Translations under genes and position numbers: made by a program
Assembly (NCBI GenBank): GCA_022702545.1
Contig: JAHRBC010000001.1
Coordinates: 7,440,001 to 7,504,000, forward strand
From: Phycomyces nitens
Taxonomy: Eukaryota; Mucoromycota; Mucoromycetes; Mucorales; Phycomycetaceae
Reading direction: 5' to 3'
Length of the DNA stretch: 64,000 bases
In this document: positions 1-11,086 of the stretch, piece after piece
How positions within the stretch are numbered: position 1 is the stretch's first letter
Layout of the letters: each line of letters starts with the position of its first letter
Notes under the pieces: model-generated
Told to the model about the DNA's origin: nothing
What the model saw: the letters and a program-made list of their open reading frames with translations, nothing else
Databases searched by the model: none

Positions 1-2829
1 TTTTGGTTCTTTTTGCCTTGGACAAATTTGTTTGAAAATAGAGTGATGGTAAAGAGGACTGGAATTTGTATGATTAAAATTATACCCAAACCTTGGTGCC
101 AATATTGTGAGGGAATATTTAATTCTGATATAGGAGAGTTTACTTGTTTCTTAAAGTATCGCAATTGACTACCAAGATATATATATATATAAAGAGTCGT
201 TGAAAAGTAGTAAATTGATGGTTTAAAAGGTAACACTATCAAAAAAACACACACACACACACTGGTATAAACACATGCTTACCATTTGGAGACTCTTGGA
301 TCGTATTGCCTTTTATTGTATAGAGTAGATCTATACTTTGGACCAATCATTAAATATTTCGCATGGATAGCGATTGTGGGAGATCATCTACTCATTTCCA
401 ATGTCAAAAAGGTCGCTACAAAAAAAGGTTTCCTATCATTTCTCATTTGGTTGTATCTTGAAGTATTTTGGGATGATACTTGGGGATTATCTATTGTTTC
501 TACAACTAGCATGTGAATTTTTAATAGTCCAAGGTCCATTAATACCATTTTCTAGAATGACACAGGTCGGGGATGTACCTAATCAACTTTGTATGTCTAT
601 ATAGTAAAAGTCCAGGAAAATACAGGCGCGCAAGTATATTCACAAATGTGGATATGTCAGAAGAAGCGAGCTCTTTGGGTGAATTACGCTTTCAAATTTT
701 AAAATTGAAAAAAAAAACAATGATCTAGGTATATAATAAAAATGCAGCTTACATTTTCTTTACTACACCGTTCCAAGGCAATATGCGCCAGAGTAAATAA
801 AGTGATAATTATATCGTTGGCTCATAAACCTACAAGTTTTGTAACGCTTAGAACAACTAAATAATCCAAATACCAAATATACATTGTTTATGTTCCTTTA
901 AAATTGTCCTTAATGACAAGTAATAAAAGCAATCTTACAACAATTATAAACAAGACAAACTTTCTTTCTCAATGTCTACAGAGTAATATATAAATATATA
1001 TATATATTATTATTGGAGCAAACCAAGAAATACACACACGAATATCTCGCTTTCTTGATATTTGCCAAAGTTGGGTATATTTTAATGTACCCAAAGACAC
1101 GTTGGCCAGCTATATCCAAGTAGAATTAAACAGTATGTGAAGCAATTGGCACACATACTATAATAATATTAAAAAAACAAAAAGTATTATTCCAACCCAC
1201 TTTACATGATTATAGCCAAGTATTTATTAACCATTTTTCTAGTTTTTTAATAATAATAATAATAATGCCAATTATCGTTACCAAAAGGCGACATTTAATA
1301 CACCCCCTCTTTTTTTTTTACCATAATTTCAGTCATAAGACACATTTATGTGGAAATTGGCTATCAGAAATAGAATAGTAAAAACAGCTGCTTGACAATG
1401 TCATTTACAGGCTTACAGACATGCCCAGAAAATAGAAAGCAGCAAGAAAATTAGGCAGAATATTTAAGTATTAATATTTAAGTAAGTTGTAATATTTAAT
1501 GGAATCAATATACTTCTAAAGGAGTAATATTAATTTTGTAATATATATATATATATATATAGGTTAAATGATGACTGTATTGACATGGGATTTTCAATTC
1601 AAGGATGATCATACATGTAACAAGGTTTTGAGTCCCTTGATACTAGCTATATTTATCTTCTTTTAGTTTATTTAATAAAATATTACTCTTTAATAGAGAA
1701 AACAAATATGTATGGTATGTTGGATCATTAAAGAAAGCGCTGAATAGTAAGATATATTCTTAATTAACCAAATTTAGAGCTTTTTTTTTTAATATAGAAA
1801 TAAACACTTGTAAAAGATGGCCAAGTAGTTGGTATCAAGCAAAAATAAATAAATTACAAATTGAACCTCTCTACCTAAAATGTAGTGCTGCATTGGTCAA
1901 TAAGCTCTAGAAAAATAAAGGCAAAGACGATAGTCTATCAATAGAATTTCTAGTAAACAGTCTGTTGGAAATAAGAGTATAAATAAGCTATAGTAATTTA
2001 TCTTGTCCGTATTTTCAAAAGCAATAATTAAGATCCTCTTTGGTAACATTCTGATGAAAACATCGTATAGATTGTTTTTTTTTTACTAGAATTATAGGGA
2101 GACGGTGGGTATATAACTGTACAGTAACGCATTTAGACTTCCAGTGTTGGACTACTTGTTTCTCTCAAATATATAAATGTAAAGATGTATGCTGAGGCCC
2201 TGAAAAACACTAGGCTATATCATAATGTACTACGCTATAAGGACAGTTTAACCTACCGTCTCTAAAAGGACCATACTAAACCATGCAAAGGTAAAGTCAT
2301 GTAAAAAAGGTTCAGAGAAGGCATTGCACCTATAATCTTCTCTTAAAGGATTCAGATCTGTACCTTATAGAGAGTATCAAAACATTTAGGATGTTTTTAT
2401 GTACATGGAATACTATCTCATTATACATTTCATATTAAAGCTAGTCAAGGGGAATACATGTGGATATGTTCTTTATTGAATACAATAGCGATCTAATAAC
2501 CAAGAAATGCACGGCCCAAAATATGTGCAGTCTGTCTTCATAAAAATTTAACTATATAGAAAGTACAAGAAAGATGTAAAAAAATAAATAAAAGAGTGAT
2601 TGATATATAATCATACATAGTTACTTTAAAAATATTGAGCGATTGTAAGCTCTATCACAAGGTGTAAATTAAAGGAGTATATCGACATTGATCTTATTCT
2701 TAATGTATTCAACCGATTGATTTAAAAATCTATAATCACAAAGTGTTTCTTGAGTAGACTATATAATAAAGCCAAAGATGCTTATTCCATACTGGATAAG
2801 CCTACCTTTATATTTTCCATGACTAGTGA
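1..2829. other. AT-rich intergenic DNA, no gene seen
   Basis: No convincing coding region is visible. Open frames are under 80 codons and lack recognisable domains or splice patterns. Simple repeats are present: a TA run near 179-191, a CA run near 247-262, TAA repeats near 1250-1263 and a TA run near 1541-1560. Confidence 0.6.
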
Positions 2830-2986
2830 TATATTATGGATAAATAGCAATACTCTTTACATATTCTTTTATGCTTATCCACTCTTTATTCAGAGACTAT
2901 TTCAACTTCTTTAATTATGTAGGCTGGATTAGTCTTGAACTTATATTATTGTCCAACCTATTGCAAATGTTTTCAATTGAATTTTT
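2830..2986. repeat. Diverged outer extension of the left palindrome arm
   Basis: Read against the reverse complement of about 7141-7230, bases 2846-2940 align with scattered substitutions; by eye roughly three quarters or more of positions match. An example is the shared run TTAATTATGTAGG (2914-2926). Between 2949 and 2986 the two sides differ by an indel of about 60 nt. This is much more diverged than the adjoining arm that starts at 2987. Confidence 0.6.
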
Positions 2987-3735
2987 GACATAAAAGTTTT
3001 ATGTGGTATAGAAAATAGAAATAAGAATATAGGTATATCTTCCAAGTATCTTTGGGAGTTAACAAACTCGATGATTCTGTAGTCATTCTGTATATTAAAT
3101 GAATAGCTTGTTTTATCCATATAGCTGATTTTCTTGCCGTTGATATGAATGAATCTTGCTATAATGCTTTTTCATTCCTCTGGTCATTATCTTGCTACTT
3201 TTTTGTTTTCACTTTTCAATAATGTCTGTTTATCCTTGGTGTTTGGTTCGAGGGAACAGCGTCAACAAAGCCAATACTGAATTCAAGAGCTGAAATAGTT
3301 TTTATACATAAAACAAGAGTGACAAATGGTTACAAGGACAATGTTTCCCTTTTTTTTCTTTTTGGGAATCGGGTAATGCGAAAAGTACTTTTTGTATCTT
3401 TCTGCTACTGACAATTGATTCAGTAGATTGCGTATAAAAAAGTAATCTCATTGGGAATCTACTACATTACAGCTAAACGCTCTTTTTTTTTGTATACTTA
3501 CGGTACAGTAGGGAAAAGTAAGAGTAGCAGCAGAGAAGCAAAAAAAAAAAAAAAAGGCGAATGAATTAGCATGGGATTTAGTAATTAGCTACAAATGTAA
3601 TGATTCTATTATCTTGAGTGATGGGCACATCATTTTAGTAAAAAATACCCAGCAGACACTATAGACATTATTACCATAAAAGGCAAGCAAAGAGTTGCAC
3701 GTATTTCTTAATGGTCTATACACCGATAATACTGG

Positions 3736-3963
3736 TGTATGACTCAGTTGGTTGAGGCGTTGGATTTTCAATGTACAGGTCGGGGGTTCGAACCTCGGGC
3801 TTGGAAATTGGGGAAAAGACGCTTTCGCCGACTGGGTTATATACTGGGGCAGTACCTGGGACTTTGTCCAAGTCTCAGCTTGGACTTCGGTGGCCGCGGG
3901 GATTCCAATCTACCAAGCTTAGCTTGGTAGAGTACTGTTGCATTTTATTTTATTTTATTTTTT
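3736..3963 (+). mobile_element. tRNA-derived SINE, copy 1
   Basis: The head resembles a tRNA gene. An A-box-like TGACTCAGTTGG lies at 3740-3751, and about 30 nt further on a B-box GGTTCGAACC lies at 3785-3794, a typical RNA polymerase III internal promoter. The T-stem does not pair fully and the body runs on for about 165 nt, so this is not a functional tRNA. The body has two hairpins: GTCCAAG/CTTGGAC near 3867-3886, and a perfect 9-bp stem CTACCAAGC/GCTTGGTAG at 3910-3930. It ends in a tail of repeated ATTTT units (3942-3962). A pol III head plus a short 3' repeat tail is the hallmark of SINEs, which need a LINE reverse transcriptase in trans. The parent tRNA is not identified. Confidence 0.72.
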
Positions 3964-4136
3964 GGTCGTTTTGAATCTAGGTTGTTCTTCCAATGCTATT
4001 ACACAGCCAATATTGGCCAAACCCACCGAGAACTGTAAACGAGGATAGAAAGATACTTGCTTTTTTTATTCAATGAAATATTGTCCTCTTTTATATCTTT
4101 TTCTAAACCTACTCAGCCATCATAAATGTCTGACAC

Positions 4137-4203
4137 TTTGGTGGCCTCAAAGATTCCAATCTACTAAGAAGGAGAGCTTAGTAGACTACTGCTATTTTTT
4201 TTC
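4137..4203 (+). mobile_element. 5'-truncated SINE tail fragment
   Basis: About 60 nt matching the 3' end of the neighbouring SINE with substitutions: GGTGGCC, then GATTCCAATCTAC, then a pairing stretch, then AGTA.ACTGCT and a T-rich end. It lacks the tRNA-like head. Loss of the 5' part with retention of the tail is what aborted LINE-driven reverse transcription produces. Confidence 0.6.
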
Positions 4204-4490
4204 CAAATTTATTTATTAGGGGGTTTCATTGATTTTTATTTTTCAAGTTTTATCTACTGGCAATCAAGACTTTGAAAATATGTTATTGAACCCCCTTTTT
4301 TAATCTTTTTTTTTTAGTATCCTATCCAAAGAGTATTTGTATATTGCTCATAATGTCAAGTAGCTGTTTTGAAAAGACTAGTGGTATCTTTTTTTTTTTG
4401 CAAAGTCAATAGGTGGTCTGTAAACCCATTCATAGTGAGGTATTTGGGTATGTTAGTATCGTATGAGAAATGATAGTATTATGAGAGCTG

Positions 4491-5544
4491 TTTATGTCAT
4501 GTAAAGTGATGAGTCGAGAGTCATAATTTTTTCTTAAAGATAGAAATATGAGAATTTAGCACCAAGTTGAAACGTATAAAGCAGATTTTACAAAGCTAAG
4601 AATACAGCTTGGTGGAAGCTCTGTTGTGGTTTAGTGATGTATATTGGCAGAAGGCTTAGACCTTTTAAAGATGATTAAGGACATGTTTAACCAGCATACA
4701 TATATGGATTTTGTAGAAAAAATATATATGCTCAATAAACTGACCACTATAAAATGGTATTTTTGACCAAGGGGTGAATTTAGCTGTTTCAATTTTTTAA
4801 TAATTTTCAGGTTATAGAGTGGCTCTGCATATTCTTGACCAAAAACGAGTCTTTTACTAGTCAACCCAAGTGGGATTTTTTTTGGTACCTCTTAAAATAC
4901 CTTCTTTGGTACTTGCAAGACAAGAATAAAGAAAAGATGACAAAAAGAATGGAGCGGGTTACCAAGTTTTTTGCTTCTCAGAGTAAAATAGTTTAAATAC
5001 CACAAGTCAAGTAAAACTCAGCTATTTCCTATTTATAACTAAAATCCCTAATATTAATTTAAGTGAGCACCGTATGTTGGGGTGGATGCCGCATGTGAGC
5101 GTCTATGGCTATATACAATTGCACACACGCATTTGGTCAGAAACGGGAAGTGCGCGACTGAAGCTCGGCATTTAGCTGCGACGGATCTTAATTGAGAGGT
5201 CGCGGGGGTTTGGAGTTTACTTCAAATCAGTGCATTTTTTGCAATTTTTGAAAAATTATTATAATAGAAATTAAAATTGAAACATAACAAAAAAAAATAG
5301 AGTTTTGTTAAATTATTAAAGAAAGAGTATTATGACGGTCCATATAGTTGTTATTCTAGTTTACTTATACGCTTGTCTCTATTGTATTATGACTGGTTAT
5401 AACTTTAGTGATATGCAGTGTACGTGTTCTTGGGATATTAACTTGGCATGATCAATAGCAAAGAGTACCCAGATATCGGTTCTAGAGCCTCTCTTCACTC
5501 GGCAGCGGTGGGTATACCACACATAGTATTCTTTTGTCGATAAG
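4491..5544. other. Spacer (loop) of the large inverted repeat
   Basis: About 1.05 kb of unique sequence between the arms. The left two thirds is AT-rich, with a 77-codon minus-strand open frame (4631-4864) that has no recognisable domain. The stretch 5060-5230 is clearly richer in G, C and CpG than its surroundings, yet has no long open frame and no tRNA-like fold that I could draw. No function is assigned. Confidence 0.5.
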
Positions 5545-5831
5545 CAGCTCTCATAATACTATCATTTCTCATACGATACTAACATACCCAAATACCTCAC
5601 TATGAATGGGTTTACAAAGACCACCTATTGACTTTGCAAAAAAAAAAAGATACCACTAGTCTTTTCAAAACAGCTACTTGACATTATGAGCAATATACAA
5701 ATACTCTTTGGATAGGATACTAAAAAAAAAAGATTAAAAAAGGGGGTTCAATAACATATTTTCAAAGTCTTGATTGCCAGTAGATAAAACTTGAAAAATA
5801 AAAATCAATGAAACCCCCTAATAAATAAATT

Positions 5832-5900
5832 TGGAAAAAAAATAGCAGTAGTCTACTAAGCTCTCCTTCTTAGTAGATTGGAATCTTTGAGGCCACCAAA
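5832..5900 (-). mobile_element. 5'-truncated SINE tail fragment, inverted copy
   Basis: Mirror image of the fragment at 4137-4203, carried by the palindrome arm, so it is not an independent insertion. Confidence 0.58.
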
Positions 5901-6072
5901 GTGTCAGACATTTATGATGGCTGAGTAGGTTTAGAAAAAGATATAAAAGAGGACAATATTTCATTGAATAAAAAAAGCAAGTATCTTTCTATCCTCGTTT
6001 ACAGTTCTCGGTGGGTTTGGCCAATATTGGCTGTGTAATAGCATTGGAAGAACAACCTAGATTCAAAACGAC

Positions 6073-6301
6073 CAAAAAATAAAATAAAATAAAATGCAAC
6101 AGTACTCTACCAAGCTAAGCTTGGTAGATTGGAATCCCCGCGGCCACCGAAGTCCAAGCTGAGACTTGGACAAAGTCCCAGGTACTGCCCCAGTATATAA
6201 CCCAGTCGGCGAAAGCGTCTTTTCCCCAATTTCCAAGCCCGAGGTTCGAACCCCCGACCTGTACATTGAAAATCCAACGCCTCAACCAACTGAGTCATAC
6301 A
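6073..6301 (-). mobile_element. tRNA-derived SINE, inverted copy
   Basis: Mirror copy of the SINE at 3736-3963, with the same B-box (GGTTCGAACC on the minus strand, 6243-6252), the same hairpins and the same AAAAT-repeat tail near 6075-6096. It sits at the equivalent place in the opposite arm, so the two copies arose by inverted duplication of the whole arm. Confidence 0.7.
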
Positions 6302-7043
6302 CCAGTATTATCGGTGTATAGACCATTAAGAAATACGTGCAACTCTTTGCTTGCCTTTTATGGTAATAATGTCTATAGTGTCTGCTGGGTATTTTTTACT
6401 AAAATGATGTGCCCATCACTCAAGATAATAGAATCATTACATTTGTAGCTAATTACTAAATCCCATGCTAATTCATTCGCCTTTTTTTTTTTTTGCTTCT
6501 CTGCTGCTACTCTTACTTTTCCCTACTGTACCGTAAGTATACAAAAAAAGAGCGTTTAGCTGTAATGTAGTAGATTCCCACGAGATTACTTTTTATACGC
6601 AATCTACTGAATCAATTGTCAGTAGCAGAAAGATACAAAAAGTACTTTTCGCATTACCCGATTCCCAAAAAGAAAAAAAAGGGAAACATTGTCCTTGTAA
6701 CCATTTGTCACTCTTGTTTTATGTATAAAAACTATTTCAGCTCTTGAATTCAGTATTGGCTTTGTTGACGCTGTTCCCTCGAACCAAACACCAAGGATAA
6801 ACAGACATTATTGAAAAGTGAAAACAAAAAAGTAGCAAGATAATGACCAGAGGAATGAAAAAGCATTATAGCAAGATTCATTCATATCAACGGCAAGAAA
6901 ATCAGCTATATGGATAAAACAAGCTATTCATTTAATATACAGAATGACTACAGAATCATCGAGTTTGTTAACTCCCAAAGATACTTGGAAGATATACCTA
7001 TATTCTTATTTCTATTTTCTATACCACATAAAACTTTTATGTC

Positions 7044-7230
7044 AGAAAGGTGTAAAGACAAGCTTTGGATGTTCTTGACTGGCTATCATAAAGTCCTGAT
7101 TTGAGAATGCAATCAAGCACATCTGGAATAGATTAAGTAATTATAGGCGTTCAAGGCCAATCCAACCTACATAATTAAGTCAGTTGAAAGAGGCTCTGAC
7201 AGAAAAGTTGAAAAATATAAGAGAATATGT
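7044..7230. repeat. Diverged outer extension of the right palindrome arm
   Basis: The reverse complement of about 7141-7230 aligns with 2846-2940 with many substitutions. Bases 7044-7140 contain about 60 nt not present on the left side. Together these show that the inverted duplication is older and longer than its near-identical core. Confidence 0.55.
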
Positions 7231-8658
7231 AAGAATTATCGAAGATATTGGGGCTTATCTTGTGCAGAAACGTGTCAAAATTGAGAAAAGATAACTACTG
7301 CGGATGAGCTTGGGATGATGACCCACAAATCATTGTTAGATATACCTCTTTTAGTTTTGGAATTTATGCTAGTTAGTATGCTAAAAGAAGATAGAGTAAC
7401 CAGATACTAAAACTTCTTTATTTACTTTCATTAAATATCTATTCAACTACATTGTATTATGAACAATGTTGAAAAGAAAATCAATGAAAATAAAATTCCG
7501 TTTGGTGATCCTTTTATTCTAGTGTACAAGCAATAACTCTATTCTATAACTATTGAGTCTGTGTTTTTACTTTAAAGATTAAAAATAGAGTATTTACTCA
7601 ATATAGAGTAGGCCTTTAAGTTTTTGCATACACTAATATTTATAAACATCTAATAGATCAGAATTTCATTAATCATTTAACATTACCCGCTAATGTTAAT
7701 AAAATACCACCTCTAGTCGCAAAATCATTATCCCTCCATAGACCCCTTAGGTCTATGTTTATTATACAATTATATATTCCTAATTTTATAAATGTCGTAA
7801 CTCAAATGATAAAAGACACTCGATTATCTTTTTTCTACCATAATATCCTTGTCCTCTTGACTTTGGTCTTCTCGTTGAGTGTTCTGTCCTGCAAAAGTAC
7901 TTAGCACATTATTTGTCTGTCTTTTTCTTGCCCCGCCTTGTCCAACTCTTACACATAACCTCTATCAGTTAATTTATCATGTAAGTCAGATAGACCTTGG
8001 ATTATCTCGATCTGACTCAAGCCAGGGTAGGTTGGTGACCACTCAAGAAACCTCAGGCAAGTTCATCTGCACATCTTTTTCAATTTTATGCGGCATGTCA
8101 TATTCTTTTTGGAATTGATAGTTCAGAATCTTATTGTGTGGTAGCGTGCCATAGAATGACTTGAATTTGACTTTAACTTGGTTTGTTTTGGAGCATATAC
8201 TGTCATCTATAAAATTATAGAGTTATTTTTTTATATAGACCTAGGTTTATATATTCCTGTATTGTATTGGACGGTGTTTCTTTGTCTACATTGTGGCATC
8301 TGTAAATCTCAGTTAACTATATTTCAGTTTTGTACAATTTAATAATTTTTCCTTTCCAATAAGTGAAGAGTGGGTTCGCCATGAGCTGCTTCTTATTCTA
8401 GCTTTGATAACCAAGGAAGAGTATATATGAACTTTAAAAAAGATGATGATAATTAAAGAGTTACAAGAGGTGTCTTCTGAGATTTCAACATTATTCTTGT
8501 GCGAATCTTTGTCACTACTAGATTTTTGATTTGCATTTCTCATTGAGGCATCCTCTTCGGTAAGAATTTAACCATGTCCGATTCCCACAAAAAAACGCTG
8601 CGGATTTCCGAGGAGCAAGGACGGGATGGAAATCATGCGAGTTGAAAAATGGCTCGAT
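7231..8658. other. AT-rich intergenic DNA upstream of the DUF1772 gene
   Basis: No supported gene. Open frames of 76-79 codons at 7879-8118 (+) and 8313-8543 (-) have no recognisable domain and no partner exons. The GC content rises at about 8570-8640, just before the TATA box of the next gene, as expected for a promoter region. Confidence 0.5.
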
Positions 8659-8665
8659 TATAAAA
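8659..8665 (+). promoter_or_regulatory. TATA box of the DUF1772 gene
   Basis: TATAAAA lies 40 nt before the ATG at 8705, in the strand and position expected for a core promoter. Confidence 0.6.
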
Positions 8666-8704
8666 ACTCTCTGAATTCAACTGTTTTCTTTATCTTATCA
8701 CAAT

Positions 8705-9166
8705 ATGTCTGACCTCCACTACGCTCAATCAACTGCTCTTCTTGCCAATGGTGTGTTTGCTGGTCTTGGCCTTTGTGTAAACCTGGTCTGCGTACCAGCC
8801 ATCAGGAGTGCTGTAAACCCCACGGCCGTATTCCATACAGTTTATAAGACTGCATCAAAAATAGCAATCTCAACAATTGTAATCTCATCCGCAGCCCATT
8901 TCTACACCTATTACCAGACCCGTCAGATTCGGTCCCTTTATCTTGGTCTACTTTCGTTTGCCAGCTTCCCTTACACAGTTATTTTCATGATGCCAACAAA
9001 TAACAGACTATTTGCTCTGGACGCAACCGCTTCCCCCGAGCATTATGCAGCTACATCTCCACAAAAGAAAGAGGCTTTGGCTCTTATTAACAAATGGAAC
9101 AAAGCACAGTTGTTTAGAACAACAACAGGTGTAGCTGCATTTTTGATTGGTGTTTTATATCGTTAA
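8705..9166 (+). CDS. DUF1772 (anthrone-oxygenase-like) membrane protein
   Basis: Single-exon gene for 153 residues. The protein is hydrophobic, with about four predicted membrane helices (roughly residues 10-32, 50-70, 78-97 and 135-152). It carries the pattern typical of the DUF1772 family: a small-residue N-terminal helix, a Pro-Thr-Asn-rich motif after helix 3 (MMPTNNRL) and a conserved Trp before the last helix. Some relatives of this family oxidise anthrones in polyketide pathways. Most fungal members are uncharacterised, so no reaction is claimed here. The start is the first ATG after the TATA box. A broken duplicate of the gene lies at 27,970-28,395. Confidence 0.85.
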   Translation: MSDLHYAQSTALLANGVFAGLGLCVNLVCVPAIRSAVNPTAVFHTVYKTASKIAISTIVISSAAHFYTYYQTRQIRSLYLGLLSFASFPYTVIFMMPTNNRLFALDATASPEHYAATSPQKKEALALINKWNKAQLFRTTTGVAAFLIGVLYR

Positions 9167-11086
9167 TATTCCATAGCTCTAAATAAAGCTCGACTACATA
9201 AAGATATACTTCGTAATTACGGTTTTTTTTGAGTGATATGGCTATTATGCTTGATGTTAAACATGGTAGTTTTATAAGGCCAAAGCATCTGTAGATTCAA
9301 TCTAAAATTTACACTGTTGGGTTATAGTAGCAGTAGTTACAAAGGATTGGTTGTTGTATTTAAGGTGGCCTTCTGCTACAAGCCGAAATCTCTATTTTGT
9401 TTTTTGAGGCAGCAAAGGCGTCAGTCGCCAAAGTGTTTCTGGCTTTTTACCGTTGTTACTCAATTTGAAGAAATGGCAAGTAAAAAGTGGTCTGTAGATC
9501 CCAATTCAAAAGACGATTTCAATCAACTTTTTCTGTAATCTCAATACCAGAATTTATAGCCTTTAAGTATTCCTGTTTTTTGGACGTAGACCTAAAATAT
9601 AGGTTTATTAGTTTTCTTTTGCAGAAAAAGAAACTTTCAAGAGTCATGGTATGTTACAGGATGTATATCTTTTAAAGGGTTTTTGATTCGTATCACTTGG
9701 AAGTTTTAAGTTTGTCGTTTTGACAAGTGGTATTACAAGCTAAAAGCGTCAAACTAATCAAAAAGGAGAACTATTAAACTATTCTTTTACCAAAAGACTT
9801 ATTTCAATTCCTCTGATAAATCCATACTGATGTTCCTCATCGACAAATTACAGAACCCCAATACATAATTAATGCAAAACTCTCAAAATTCCTTGCTAGT
9901 GTTTTTTTTTCAATTTCTCTTTAATAGAACTTTGTTTAATTATTTAGCCTTTCTGCAATCAGTGTATTGTTGGAGAAATAGACTTTCAAACCTTGACGGC
10001 TTGTTTTTATTTTGTCAAGTATTCACTAGACTAGATTTTGATACCTAAAAAGACTGAAATATGAAAACAAACACTCGACAAAAGTTATACAACAGTGTCT
10101 TTCTCTCTCTCTCTCTTTGGTTTCGACACTTTCAAATTCGTTTCCTATTAATGTCTTTGGTTTGCAGCCTCCACAATATTTCTTATTTATATTATGATTC
10201 TTCTTAAAGGCTAATATGCCTACCAAATATATGTAGAGTATTCCTATGAGCTGGATTTGTTTTTTCATCAAAGCTTGATAAACTTTGGTTTTATGGTGAC
10301 AACTTTTCCCCACATAACTTTTTTTGTCTAAAGTGGTAATGGGCATTATATGATCATTAGCTACAATCGCCTTGAGTAGAAAGGTATATCGGGATTTTGA
10401 CCCAATGACAGCAATTTAGCTTTTAACTGCTATAAAAGCTACTGGAGATTTCATAAAAAAACAAAAAAAAAGATAGAATTAACACTGTTTTCCATAATCA
10501 TCATACTGTTTAACTACCCTTAATAGCTATAACACCCAACTTTGTCTCTTAAAAAAATGTAAAAATCCAAACGAGTCATCAAGGACAAATATTATATTTT
10601 GTATTTTAGGAATACGGTTTACAAAATCAACAAATCGATCTTTGTATTAATCTCTCGTTGTACACCAAGAAGAAACCTTTTAAAATATCATATCATATTT
10701 TACTACCTCTTTAATGTGTCTCACCTTGTAGGCTCTGTTGTTTCTACAGAGGGCAATGGATAATAATTTTGTATTATAAGATTAGGAGTGATTGATGTTT
10801 CATATATAAACCAAGAACCAACATTATCAATGTATTCTGTTTTTTTTTGTAGCTGTGTTTGTGTTGTTTTCTTAAAGTTGTTACATGTCTTTTTGCCTTA
10901 TCAACCGAGATACTATGGACAATTTTTAAAAGAAACCATATATGATTTATTTGAATTTCAAGTAAAATAAATACAGTTCAATAGATTTCCAAAGGTATTT
11001 AACCTCAATAAATAAATAAAAATAAATAAATAATTGGTAGAGTAAATGCCTAAATGACATTTAATAAACCTTTAGAAAGCACCCCT
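9167..11086. other. Intergenic DNA between DUF1772 gene and protease
   Basis: No supported gene. Short open frames occur at 9317-9538 (+) and 10026-10346 (-) without domains. A CT run (10099-10114) and AAAT-type repeats (11005-11033) are present. Confidence 0.5.

Larger units (their letters stand above)
2987..4490 (+). repeat. Left arm of large inverted repeat (about 1.5 kb)
   Basis: The reverse complement of this stretch recurs at 5545-7043 almost base for base. The differences I found are homopolymer lengths (for example T9 against T7 near 3482, and A16 against A13 near 3540) plus one substitution and one indel near 3452. The inner edge is sharp: both arms share ATGAGAGCTG and then diverge. 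The arm contains a SINE and a truncated SINE tail but no protein gene. It could be a long-TIR or foldback element, or an inverted segmental duplication; I see no transposase. Confidence 0.9.
5545..7043 (-). repeat. Right arm of large inverted repeat (about 1.5 kb)
   Basis: Inverted near-identical copy of 2987-4490. Positions in the two arms add up to about 10,030 at the outer end and about 10,037 in the middle, the drift coming from a few short indels. The arm contains the inverted SINE copies. No protein gene was seen. Confidence 0.9.

Noticed and set aside
3740..3810. A working tRNA gene
   Set aside because: A and B boxes are present, but the T-stem mispairs, no acceptor stem can be drawn and the sequence continues as a SINE body.
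5225..5260. snRNA with an Sm site (AATTTTTGA)
   Set aside because: The Sm-like motif is present, but none of the conserved U1, U2, U4 or U5 segments could be found upstream; AT-rich DNA gives this motif by chance.
2987..7043. Palindrome as a pure assembly artefact
   Set aside because: The arms differ by a few substitutions and homopolymer lengths, and diverged homology continues outside. A false foldback would give identical arms. It cannot be fully excluded without reads.
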